Source of the DNA: JAGVSR01 sp963825555
Lineage (GTDB): Bacteria > Pseudomonadota > Alphaproteobacteria > Rhizobiales > Hyphomicrobiaceae
Direction of reading: 5' to 3'
DNA length: 64,000 bases
Assembly (NCBI GenBank): GCA_963825555.1
Contig: CAWGTZ010000004.1
Location: forward strand, 121,233 to 185,232
Part shown: positions 34,954-44,441 of the stretch, in pieces
Layout: each line of letters begins with the position of its first letter
Numbering within the stretch: position 1 is the stretch's first letter
The notes under the pieces: model-generated
What the model was told of the DNA's origin: nothing
Database searches by the model: none
What the model saw: the letters and a program-made list of their open reading frames with translations, nothing else
Program-made: the position numbers and the translations under genes

Positions 34954-35110
34954 CGGGCTCCTGCGCGTGGCTTCTGACGGCCTCTGTCCGCGCCGTCTGG
35001 CGAACGGGCGACCCGTCACTCTCACATTATCGAACTGGCGAAGATGGAACGGCTGCTGGACGGCAATGGATCTGCCGCCGTGCGCGGCTTTGCGCGCACC
35101 GGGCCGGGCC

Positions 35111-37360
35111 TTATGCGGTGGCCAACCCATCAGCTAAGACGCGGGTCAGCGGAGCCTTGACCTGCCAGGTCAAGCCGTCGGGGGAATAGGACATTGCGAC
35201 TGTCGCATCCAGGGAATACTCGACCATGTCGACCATCACCTTTTGGCCGAAACCGCGGCGCTTCGGCTCTTTGACTTGCGGACCGTCGCGCTCGGTCCAT
35301 CGCATCACGAACAATGACTCGCCGGGGCCTTTCTCAATATTCCAGCTTAACCGGATCGTGCCTTCGGTCGTAGATAGCGCGCCATGCTTGCTGGCGTTCG
35401 TGCTCAACTCGTGAATGGCCATGCCGAGGGTCTGCGCGGTCGAGGCGTTCAGTTCGACCGGAGGCCCGTCGAGGACGACACGGCTCCCGATGAGATTGGC
35501 GAAATGCTGCATTTGCGATTGCGCCAGTCCTGCCGTGTCGACGCCCATCCACTCGGAGTGAACGAGCAGATCGTGGCAGGCAGCAAGTCCGGCGAGCCGC
35601 TCGCTGAAGTTCTCTGCGAATTCCTTGGGGTCGTCCTCGCGCGCGGTTTGAAGGGCCACGGCCTGGACCACCGCCAGAAGGTTCTTGGCGCGATGATTGA
35701 CCTCAGCGGTCAGAAGCGTGTTGCGTTCTTCTGCCCGTTTCTGTTCCGTAACATCCATCATGACGCCGAAGGAGCGGACGGGTTGACCAGCCGGATTTGT
35801 TAAGAGGCGGCCGCGCGCTTCGATCCACCGGATTTCGCCGCTGTCCAGAATGACCCTGTAAACGGAGTGCTGTTCGCTTTTTTGCTCCAGGGACTTCTTG
35901 AACTCCGCGTCGATCCTGGTCCGATCATCCGGATGTATTCTCTGACGCCAGGTCTCATACGTCGTTGGTACAGAGCCCGGTTGAAAGCCGATGAGGCGAA
36001 ACGTCTGGTCGTTCCAGTTGTCCTGTCCGGTTTTCAGATCCCAGTCCCATACGCCCATATGGGCCGCATCCAGCGCGAGGCGCAGCCGCTCCTCGCTGGC
36101 CTGCAATATGGCCTGGGCATTCTTACTTTCGGTTATGTCCTGCAGGGTGCCGAAAACACCGATAATCTTTCCGTTCTTGTCGTATTCCTGATAAGCCTGC
36201 TCGCGCACCCATCGCACGTCGTCATGGACAATGACGCGGAATTCCTGATCGTAGGATGTGCCCGACATCGCTTGCCGCCAAATGGCATCGACCATCTCGA
36301 CATCATCAGGGTGCACGAGAGCCAATGACTCTTCGTAGTTCAAGTGTACGCCCGGCGACCGGCCTAAAATCCGGCAAGCGGTTTCCGAAGCAGTGAACTC
36401 TTCGGGGGTGACATCCATCCGCCAGCGCCAGCTGCCGATGTTGCCCAAGGCTTGGGCCCGTTGCAGGTCGGCCAGACTGGAGGCTAATGCGCGCTCGGCC
36501 TCGACCCGCCGCGTCTCACTCTCAGCCACGATGGTAATGCCGCCGACTTCGTTATCAACGGTGTGCCAAGGACGGATCTCCCACCGCTCCCAAGTCGAGG
36601 TGCCATCGACGCGTTCGTAGGGATCTTCGTCGGCGCGGAGCGTCTCACCCGCAAGTCCCCGCTGATGGGCGTTTTTCCATCGGTCTGAAATGTTCGGAAA
36701 GACCTCATAGTGCGAGCGGCCAATGATGTCGCGCCCGATCAGATCATAGTCTTCGATCCAGCGATCGCTGGCCGCCAGATAACGCATGTCGCGATCGAAC
36801 ATCGCGATAGCGACGGGTGCCTGTTCGATAAAGAGCTTCAGATTGGCGTCACGCTGCTGGGCGATCTGGAGTTGCGTGAGCTTGGTCTTCGATTTCCAGA
36901 GGGCTTCGAAGATCGCCGCGAGGAGAAACGCCGTCAGGACGAAGGTGGCGATGCTGACGGCGTCATGGGCATTGTATACCGGCCAGAAGAACGTATGCGT
37001 GATGACGACGGCGAGGAAAGTGGCGAGCAGGGCGCCGCTCACGCCTCCCACCAGCGCGGAAATCACGACGGCCATGTGGAAGGGGGAATACGAGAGAAGG
37101 GGCTCGCCTCCTTCGGACAAAAAGTACCGTATCAGTGCGGCAGCCAGGACTGCAGCCAGAACGACACCCAGACGCCCGATCAACGATCGGGAGCGAGATG
37201 AGATGACAAGGGTGGCCAGCTTCTCGGACCAATCCGCTTTGGGGGCATTTGGGGGGCCTTCCGCGCCGTCAACGGCTGGGTCGCCCTTCGGCGTGCCGGC
37301 GCCCGAGGCACCGGCTTTCGCGTCCGTCGTTGCGACCTTGCCCAGATGCGCCACGATCAC
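35111..37360 (-). CDS. HWE-family multi-PAS sensor histidine kinase
   Basis: A 749-residue membrane kinase. Residues 58-155 contain four hydrophobic segments like a MASE-type or KdpD-like membrane sensor. Three PAS domains follow at about 175-285, 305-410 and 425-540 (GVFGTLQDITESK, SFGVMMDVTEQKRAEE as PAC ends). The kinase core has the phospho-acceptor in EVNHRAKNLLAVVQAV (His 556), the HWE-type ELSTNASKHGALS and the W-x-E of RWTERDGP. HWE kinases are common in alphaproteobacteria and often signal to single-domain receivers; one is encoded two genes upstream on the same strand. The start is GTG at 37360 (or a GTG two codons on). Confidence 0.9.
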   Translation of the reverse strand: MIVAHLGKVATTDAKAGASGAGTPKGDPAVDGAEGPPNAPKADWSEKLATLVISSRSRSLIGRLGVVLAAVLAAALIRYFLSEGGEPLLSYSPFHMAVVISALVGGVSGALLATFLAVVITHTFFWPVYNAHDAVSIATFVLTAFLLAAIFEALWKSKTKLTQLQIAQQRDANLKLFIEQAPVAIAMFDRDMRYLAASDRWIEDYDLIGRDIIGRSHYEVFPNISDRWKNAHQRGLAGETLRADEDPYERVDGTSTWERWEIRPWHTVDNEVGGITIVAESETRRVEAERALASSLADLQRAQALGNIGSWRWRMDVTPEEFTASETACRILGRSPGVHLNYEESLALVHPDDVEMVDAIWRQAMSGTSYDQEFRVIVHDDVRWVREQAYQEYDKNGKIIGVFGTLQDITESKNAQAILQASEERLRLALDAAHMGVWDWDLKTGQDNWNDQTFRLIGFQPGSVPTTYETWRQRIHPDDRTRIDAEFKKSLEQKSEQHSVYRVILDSGEIRWIEARGRLLTNPAGQPVRSFGVMMDVTEQKRAEERNTLLTAEVNHRAKNLLAVVQAVALQTAREDDPKEFAENFSERLAGLAACHDLLVHSEWMGVDTAGLAQSQMQHFANLIGSRVVLDGPPVELNASTAQTLGMAIHELSTNASKHGALSTTEGTIRLSWNIEKGPGESLFVMRWTERDGPQVKEPKRRGFGQKVMVDMVEYSLDATVAMSYSPDGLTWQVKAPLTRVLADGLATA

Positions 37361-37463
37361 TCTCTCGCATCAGTGCCTATCACGAAGCAGGGCGGGTGGT
37401 TCTTAGCGCTGGAGGCAGTCGTCTCAGGCCTAACGGCGGCCTTTGTGTCGAGAGACGCTGTCC

Positions 37464-38171
37464 CTACTCCTTGGACTTAGGCCGCCCGCGTGAGGGTTTA
37501 TCTGCCGTTGGGCCGGCTTTGGTGGTCTCGGGGGTTGGCCGGCGCGGCAGCCCCTGGATTTCGGGAAGACGTTCGGACTGAAATGCGGCGTCGGCTTGCG
37601 TTTCGAGACGTCGCTCGGCCGAGCGCGGGATAGGCGTCTGCCGGACAGGGCGAGACACATGGGGCTCGAGGTCGAGAAAGTCGATGAATTGATCGGCCTG
37701 CCGCCGCAGTTCGTCAGCGACCGTGGGTGCATCGCGTTCGAGCGTGGAGACGATGGACACGCGCTTGCCGCGCCGCTGGAGTGCCTCCAGTAGATGGCGG
37801 AAGCAATTATCACCGGTAAAGAGCACGACATGATCTGCTTTGTCGGCCAGATCCATCGCATCCACCGCCATTTCGACACGCATGTTGCTGGAAACGCGGC
37901 GGCGGCCTTCCGCGTCGGTCGTAACCTTGGCCGGCTTCGTGACGAGGGTGAACCCGTTGTATTCGAGCCAATCGACCAGAGGCCGGATGGCCGCATGCTG
38001 ATCCTGCACGACGACGGTCGTATAATAAAGGGCACGGACCAAATGCGTTCTTTGTTGAAAGAACTGCAGGAGCTTTTTGTAGTCGATCTCGATTTCGAGT
38101 GATCGGCAAATGCCGTGTAGGTCAGGACCGTCAATCAGGAGGATCGTGCGCTCGGTGGGGTAGAAATTCAC
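37464..38171 (-). CDS. NYN domain protein (LabA/DUF88 family)
   Basis: A 235-residue protein with an N-terminal NYN (PIN-like) nuclease fold. Acidic residues fall in ILLIDGPDLHG, EMAVDAMDLADKADHVVLFTGDNCFRHLL and RRGKRVSIVST, the usual metal-binding positions. Such proteins are thought to cut RNA or act in regulation. The C-terminal 65 residues are Arg/Pro/Lys-rich and disordered. It lies between the HWE kinase and the receiver on the same strand, 103 bases from the former and 49 bases from the latter, so it may share their transcript. Confidence 0.88.
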   Translation of the reverse strand: MNFYPTERTILLIDGPDLHGICRSLEIEIDYKKLLQFFQQRTHLVRALYYTTVVVQDQHAAIRPLVDWLEYNGFTLVTKPAKVTTDAEGRRRVSSNMRVEMAVDAMDLADKADHVVLFTGDNCFRHLLEALQRRGKRVSIVSTLERDAPTVADELRRQADQFIDFLDLEPHVSRPVRQTPIPRSAERRLETQADAAFQSERLPEIQGLPRRPTPETTKAGPTADKPSRGRPKSKE

Positions 38172-38220
38172 GTAAAGACCTCAAATGAAGACTGTTTGGA
38201 AACCAGTAGAAAGCCCCTGC

Positions 38221-38637
38221 TCATAGGGTCACGTCTCTGCTTCTGCCACCCGCTGAAAAGGCGCTCACGAGTTCTATCAGAGCCTTGTAATCGGCGGGCT
38301 TGTGAACCACCCCAACGGCGCGGTCGTCGGCATTCGTCGGCAAAGTCATGTAGCTTGTCAGGATAGCGAAGGGAACATCCATTTGCACGAGGCGCTCTAC
38401 GAGTGGATCGGAAAATGAATCCTTAAGGTTCATGTCGACAATGGCAAAGTCGACGGAACCATCATTCAGGGCGCGGATCGCGTCTTTTGTCGTCGGGCAC
38501 GGACCGACGACGCGTGCGCCTTGTTCTTCCAGAAGGACGGCCAGCGTATCTGCAAGTAGCCACTCATCCTCCGCAATAAGGATCCGCATCCCGCACAGGC
38601 AACCGTGCCCTGCTGTAGAGCCTTGGTGATCGGACAT
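38221..38637 (-). CDS. single-domain response regulator (receiver only)
   Basis: A 138-residue stand-alone receiver. The acidic pair is Glu 23/Asp 24 in ILIAEDEWLLA, the phospho-acceptor is Asp 68 in FAIVDMNLKD, Ser/Thr lies near residue 94 and the Lys near 113 in VVHKP. There is no output domain, so it probably relays or competes for phosphate. GGGGAG lies 5 bases before the ATG at 38637; the long upstream frame is not coding. The HWE kinase at 35111 is the likely partner (inference from position and family). Confidence 0.88.
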   Translation of the reverse strand: MSDHQGSTAGHGCLCGMRILIAEDEWLLADTLAVLLEEQGARVVGPCPTTKDAIRALNDGSVDFAIVDMNLKDSFSDPLVERLVQMDVPFAILTSYMTLPTNADDRAVGVVHKPADYKALIELVSAFSAGGRSRDVTL

Positions 38638-38926
38638 TAGCGCTCCCCTCTTTCTTATAGTGGAAGAAACGACCAGTTCTTCACGTAGAGAAAAAGCTGT
38701 GTCAGAGAATTGATCTGATAAAAATCCAGGCTGGCCTCGCAAGCGGCAATAGCGACGCGCTCGAGCCAAGCCTAACCCGTTTGCAATGAGAGTCCCAATG
38801 ACTCTTGACGGGAGTACTGCTCCGGCAATGCCGTTCGGCAAGGGCTGAGAGCGTTGCCACCAATCGTCAGCCCTCTTATAGTGCGAATTGAGACTTTCGT
38901 TTCGAATGCCGGAGGGTTTTTTTTTG

Positions 38927-40363
38927 ATGGGGCGGTGCGCCAAGCTTAGTGTTTTCGTTCTGGCGTGCACGTCTGTTGTCTCGCTGGTATTTCCGTCTGC
39001 AAGCGGGTTTGTAGCCGAGGATAGGCTTGAGTGGCAATTCAGCGAAGGGAACGATCCCGATAATAAAGGCCGCGCAACGGCACGGCTCGTTTACGGCATT
39101 CCGCAGACGGATGCGGTGCAGGTGAGCGGCATCTGCGATGCGGCCCCCAGCACGAGCGTCAAATTCTCCAGTATCACGTTTGCTGCGGATATCGGCTCGC
39201 TTGCTAATGGCCAGGATGTGGACCTTCGCTTCTCAGGAGGCGGGTTCGATCATGCGGTCAAAGGGCAGGTGCGGCGCGCGACGGGCGAGGGGGAAGGCGG
39301 TGGACTGAGCGGCGTCGTTGTCCCGCTCGAGCATGGTGATGCTCTGTGGACCGCACTGACCGAAAAGGATGAACTCGACTATCTGGTGCCCGGCTACAAG
39401 GCGTCGTCGATGAGCCTAGTGCGCGGCCGAGACAACGTGAAAAGTTTCATCGCTGCCTGCAGGAACTACGCAGGCGTGCAGGAGCCGGCCGGTCAGGGTA
39501 CGGATACCGCAGGCGGCGGCAACGAGAAGAAGAGCGAAGTGGTGGCAGCTTTCGACAGTGCGAAGGAGCTTGGCACCGCCGATGCCTGGAACGCGTTCCT
39601 TGCCAACTATCCCAAGGGCTTTCATGCCGATCTGGCCCGCGCCTACCTCAAGAAGATGTCCAATACAGCACCGGGTTCAGCGCCGGCCGCGGCGGTGACG
39701 CCAGCAGCCAACGTGGCCGAAGAACTTTCGTGTTCGGAAGTGGGCTCGCTGCGTTCGGTGAAATCCGAAGTCCCGGCGCGGGTGACCTTCGTCAACACGT
39801 CCGGCATGTATCGTTCCATCAGCTGGATCGACGGCAAGGGCGGTTTCAAGGACTTCGGAGGGCTCAACTCCGGAGAGCAGCTGACCATCGATACATTCGT
39901 GACGCATCCCTGGATGATTGCGACTGGACCGGGAGACTGCCTTCAGGTCTTCCGTCCGGTGGCTGGTTCCTCCACGGTGGAACTGCGCCGCCTCGCGGCC
40001 GATGATGGGCCGAGCTCCAGCCCTGCGAAGGGAACCGACAAGACTCCCGCGAAGCCGGCGACGAAGACGCAGACGAAGCCGGCGACGAAGACGCCGAACT
40101 GCGGCAAGAACTTCAAGCTCAGCAAGGGCAAATGCGTGGCGATCCAGAACTGCGGGAAAAACGCCTATCGCTCCGCCAGCGGTGTTTGCCGTTGCAACAA
40201 GAACTACGAAATGCGCGGCGGGAAGTGTCAGTGGAAGACGGACAAGAACGGCTTCGAAGTGGCGCCTTGGAAAAAGCCCGGATGCAGCTCACTACAGGCG
40301 CAATGTAATCAGGGCAACGGCAGCGCGTGCATGAAGTACGAGGAAACCTGTCAGGTAAACTGA
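38927..40363 (+). CDS. secreted protein with VHL-beta-like domain and Cys-rich repeats
   Basis: After a signal peptide (about residues 1-28, ending PSASG) the 478-residue protein has an unassigned beta-rich domain (30-185). A helical stretch WNAFLANYPKGFHADLARAYLKK (221-243) follows, of a type seen next to caspase-like domains. A segment at 276-352 has the pattern of the von Hippel-Lindau beta domain (VTFVNTSG, SISWIDGKG, GEQLTIDTFVTHPWMI, then a Cys-containing strand). A Lys/Pro/Thr linker and two short Cys-rich repeats (NCGKNFKLSKGKC; NCGKNAYRSASGVCRC) complete it. ATG 38927 is preferred, with GGAGGG 11 bases upstream. It probably binds protein or cell-wall ligands; function unknown. Confidence 0.72.
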   Translation: MGRCAKLSVFVLACTSVVSLVFPSASGFVAEDRLEWQFSEGNDPDNKGRATARLVYGIPQTDAVQVSGICDAAPSTSVKFSSITFAADIGSLANGQDVDLRFSGGGFDHAVKGQVRRATGEGEGGGLSGVVVPLEHGDALWTALTEKDELDYLVPGYKASSMSLVRGRDNVKSFIAACRNYAGVQEPAGQGTDTAGGGNEKKSEVVAAFDSAKELGTADAWNAFLANYPKGFHADLARAYLKKMSNTAPGSAPAAAVTPAANVAEELSCSEVGSLRSVKSEVPARVTFVNTSGMYRSISWIDGKGGFKDFGGLNSGEQLTIDTFVTHPWMIATGPGDCLQVFRPVAGSSTVELRRLAADDGPSSSPAKGTDKTPAKPATKTQTKPATKTPNCGKNFKLSKGKCVAIQNCGKNAYRSASGVCRCNKNYEMRGGKCQWKTDKNGFEVAPWKKPGCSSLQAQCNQGNGSACMKYEETCQVN

Positions 40364-40424
40364 ACAGGACGCGCAGGGGGCCACCGGGCCGGCTCGCCAA
40401 ATTTTTCGAGATCGGGCGCATAGA

Positions 40425-40458
40425 AACGCGCCCCCGGAGATATCTCCGGGGGCGCGTT
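40425..40458 (-). terminator. groESL terminator, 34-bp perfect palindrome
   Basis: AACGCGCCCCCGGAGAT (40425-40441) is followed directly by its exact reverse complement (40442-40458). On the leftward transcript it comes shortly after the groEL stop and is followed by TTTCTAT. It may also work for the convergent gene ending at 40363. Confidence 0.8.
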
Positions 40459-40489
40459 CTTTCGTGTGTGCGATGCGTGGACGATTACA

Positions 40490-42130
<1,641 letters not shown>

Positions 42131-42200
42131 TGGCTGGGCTCCTGTGGATACAGAGTGGGGGGAAGGTGAGCGGAATGAACGAAGGCCGGCGAAAAGCGGC

Positions 42201-42491
42201 TTACTTGTCCATCACGCCCATGATGTCGCTTTCCTTCATGATCAGGAGGTCCTGACCATCGATCTTCACCTCGGTGCCGGACCACTTGCCGAAGAGAACC
42301 TTGTCGCCCTTCTTCACATCGAGGGGAACGACCTTGCCGGTCTCGTCGCGGGCACCAGTGCCAACGGCGATGACCTCGCCCTGCTGCGGCTTCTCGCCAG
42401 CGGTATCGGGAATAATAATGCCGCCGGCCGACTTGGTTTCGGCGTCGGCGCGCTTGACGACCACGCGGTCGTGGAGGGGACGGAACTTCAT
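42201..42491 (-). CDS. groES: GroES co-chaperonin (Cpn10)
   Basis: A 96-residue GroES beginning MKFRPLHDRVVVKR. The mobile loop that contacts GroEL is ETKSAGGIIIPDTAGEKP. The roof hairpin and the C-terminal VLFGKWSGTEVKIDGQDLLIMKESDIMGV are intact. It caps the GroEL ring. The ATG at 42491 is the conserved start; the longer frame upstream is not part of the protein. It is first gene of the groESL operon; regulation is by HrcA at the CIRCE site 75 bases upstream and probably by a heat-shock sigma factor. Confidence 0.97.
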   Translation of the reverse strand: MKFRPLHDRVVVKRADAETKSAGGIIIPDTAGEKPQQGEVIAVGTGARDETGKVVPLDVKKGDKVLFGKWSGTEVKIDGQDLLIMKESDIMGVMDK

Positions 42492-42565
42492 GGGAGAACC
42501 TGCTCCGGTTTGTGCGGGTTGGAGTAGCGACCGGAGGGGATCGACCAGCCCCCGGCACGCGATTG

Positions 42566-42592
42566 TTAGCAGCCATCGTGAGAGAGTGCTAA
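42566..42592 (-). promoter_or_regulatory. CIRCE element (HrcA operator) of groESL
   Basis: Reading towards groES: TTAGCACTC, a 9-base spacer, then GGCTGCTAA. The first half matches the CIRCE consensus exactly; the second half matches 7 of 9 (consensus GAGTGCTAA). The position just after the promoter and before groES is standard for HrcA repression. Confidence 0.9.
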
Positions 42593-42600
42593 CTGGCGCG

Positions 42601-42629
42601 ATGTAGGGGATGGCGCCCCGGAATGTCAA
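42601..42629 (-). promoter_or_regulatory. groESL promoter (sigma-70 / heat-shock sigma type)
   Basis: On the minus strand CTTGACA is followed by a 17-base spacer from TTGACA to CTACAT, embedded in CCCCTACAT. This fits both a sigma-70 promoter and the RpoH pattern (CTTGAAA, then CCCCAT). The -10 end abuts the CIRCE site, so HrcA would block transcription start. Confidence 0.7.
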
Positions 42630-42792
42630 GATCCAGAACCGAAGAGAATTTGTAACTTTATGAAATCACAGGCTTTCAAATGAGGGTTCAGGGGCTGGTT
42701 GAAAGCTGGTGAAATTTTGTTGAGATGCTACTAAAAGTTGTGATAGCCATGGACGTAGACGGACAATACCCCCGCAGTTCTGGATAGTCCTG

Positions 42793-43002
42793 ATGCCCAT
42801 ACCCAGTGAACAGAAACAAGGCTCATTCGAGTATAGCGGTGAACTGGCGACGCCTGAGAAGGCGGATGCAGCCGCTGACCGTATGGCCTACATGGCCGAT
42901 CTTCTCCTTGAATTGTAGCGAATGGCCGTGACCGATGGGCATGCCACGCTGGCCGGATTGCTGTCGCTCGCGCACACGGAAGCGCTGCAGCGCATTCGCT
43001 GA
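42793..43002 (+). pseudogene. possible small gene interrupted by one in-frame TAG
   Basis: From ATG 42793 a 41-codon frame ends MAYMADLLLEL at a TAG (42916-42918). The same frame continues as RMAVTDGHATLAGLLSLAHTEALQ to a TGA at 43000-43002. The second part resembles the helical C-terminus of small Hyphomicrobiales proteins of the form DLL.EL.RMA....TL.YLL.MA..EA. A CAG codon in place of TAG would give a continuous 69-residue protein. No strong ribosome-binding site is visible. It may instead be chance. The rest of 42630-43077 holds nothing else I can support. Confidence 0.35.
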
Positions 43003-43077
43003 CAGCCGCGTTTTTTTGGAAAACACGACGGCCTTAGACCATCCCCAAGCGGTGCCGCACGCTGAATGCGGCTGCTC

Positions 43078-43518
43078 TCAGGTCCGGCAGATGAGCACCG
43101 GGATATGTGCGTGCGTCGCTGTCTTGGTCGCGACACTGCCCAGCATCAGACCGGCAAGCCCATGACGGCCGTGGGACCCCATGACGATCAGGTCGCAGCC
43201 GTTGTCCTTGGCGGTCTCGACGATGGCCTTATGGGCCTGCGGATCGGTCTTGTGGACGGTTTCACACGGGATGCCGGCCGCCTTGAACGCTTCCTCGGCC
43301 TTGCCGAGGAGTTTCTGGGCGGACTTGGCCATGGTCTCTTCATAGTCGGCCGGCGGATACATGACGACGGCGTCGCCTACGACGAGGCTGGACCAGGGTG
43401 GCGTCACATGGACGATCACGGTTTTGGCCCCGAAGGCCTTGGCGAGTGCAAGACCATGTTTTTGGGCCAACTCGGAAAGCTCCGAGCCGTCGACGGCGAT
43501 GAGGATGTTTTTATACAT
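43078..43518 (-). CDS. universal stress protein, UspA family
   Basis: A 146-residue single USP domain. The N-terminal strand is YKNILIAVDGSELS and the C-terminal ATP-binding motif is GSHGRHGLAGLMLGSVATK (G-x2-G-x9-G-S/T), so it is probably of the ATP-binding type. Such proteins form dimers in the cytoplasm and support survival in stress. It stands 559 bases upstream of groESL's CIRCE region on the same strand and seems separately expressed; the gene at 43569 is 50 bases upstream of it. Confidence 0.92.
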   Translation of the reverse strand: MYKNILIAVDGSELSELAQKHGLALAKAFGAKTVIVHVTPPWSSLVVGDAVVMYPPADYEETMAKSAQKLLGKAEEAFKAAGIPCETVHKTDPQAHKAIVETAKDNGCDLIVMGSHGRHGLAGLMLGSVATKTATHAHIPVLICRT

Positions 43519-43568
43519 GATGCTGTTTGTCTCCGGACGGTTCGGCTAGCAGGCGGCGAAGGGATGTC

Positions 43569-43973
43569 TCAATCGAGTTCGAGAACGGAAATAACGCGGA
43601 AGGTCTTCAGTTGGCCGTCCTGCTCGCGCATCGAGACATACTCGCCCGGAATGAACTTGTGTGTCTGCAGGCGGTAACCGGTTTCGTCCTGATTGGGATC
43701 GCCATGGACATCGTAGTGGAATGCCCACGCGCCGCCCGGTTTGCGTACGAGATGCCCCAAATCGTCTGCCTCGTGACTGGCGAATCGGCGAACACGGCAC
43801 CGTTTCTTCAGGTCGTGAAAAGCCTTCTCCAGGATATGACCCTGGTCGTCGATCGGAGCGATGAAGTCGTAGCCGATATTGCGGCTGCCCTCCGGGTGGT
43901 CCTTGTCGCGCGCCAGTTCCATGCGGACGCGCCGGAGAAGTGTGATCGGCGAAGTGGTCTTAGTCGAGGTCAT
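43569..43973 (-). CDS. conserved hypothetical protein, soluble
   Basis: A 134-residue soluble protein starting at ATG 43973 (AGAGAAA upstream). Recognisable blocks are LLRRVRMELARDKDHPEGS, the aromatic YDFIAPIDDQGHI, FHDLKKRCRVRRF and the C-terminal FIPGEYVSMREQDGQLKTFRVISV, which looks like a small beta domain. I recognise it only as a type of alphaproteobacterial hypothetical protein often near stress genes. It may be co-transcribed with the downstream usp gene (50-base gap). Confidence 0.75.
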   Translation of the reverse strand: MTSTKTTSPITLLRRVRMELARDKDHPEGSRNIGYDFIAPIDDQGHILEKAFHDLKKRCRVRRFASHEADDLGHLVRKPGGAWAFHYDVHGDPNQDETGYRLQTHKFIPGEYVSMREQDGQLKTFRVISVLELD

Positions 43974-44111
43974 CGGTTTCTCTTCTGATTTTGCGAACTG
44001 CTCATTTATTCGCCCTTGGGGTCCGAGAACCTTGATCTCCGTCAAGGTTTTCGGGTGTGGCCTGCCGTCAACTTCATAGGTGGGAGCTAGAGATAGTTGA
44101 GGGAGACGAAC

Positions 44112-44423
44112 ATGAAACGAACGATTGCGGCGCTGTTATCGGCGGCTCTTCTGGCCGCGGTGCCGTTTGCCGCATCGAGCGAGGAACAGCCTGATATTCA
44201 GCCGCCGGCCGATTCACGATGGCGGATTCTTTTGAAGAACCAGCTGAGGCAGGAGAAGAATTGTGACCTGTTGGAGGTGTTGACCTACAGCGAGCTAAAG
44301 ATCGGCGACGAGATCGCCATCTCGGGCAAGGTCTCGTGCGTCGACGGCCGCCAATACGACTACAACCGGTCGCGCCCACACCAAAAGTTCGAGGTGCGTC
44401 TGTGTGAGCCGAGCGTCTGCTGA
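44112..44423 (+). CDS. small secreted Cys-containing protein
   Basis: A 103-residue protein with a clear signal peptide (MKRTIAALLSAALLAAVPFAASSEE). A mature domain of about 78 residues follows, with four Cys (NCDLLEV, VSCVDGRQYDY, RLCEPSVC). GAGGGAG lies 6 bases before the ATG. The conserved-looking ILLKNQLRQEKNC and GDEIAISGKVSCVDGR suggest a small disulfide-bonded periplasmic protein. I do not recognise the family. It is convergent with dprA, 18 bases apart. Confidence 0.8.
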   Translation: MKRTIAALLSAALLAAVPFAASSEEQPDIQPPADSRWRILLKNQLRQEKNCDLLEVLTYSELKIGDEIAISGKVSCVDGRQYDYNRSRPHQKFEVRLCEPSVC

Positions 44424-44441
44424 CGTGACGGTTCAGACGGC

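Noticed and set aside
40425..40458. Palindrome as a mobile element end or protein site
   Set aside because: It lies right after groEL and before a T-rich stretch, and works as a terminator; no matching partner copy was seen in the window.
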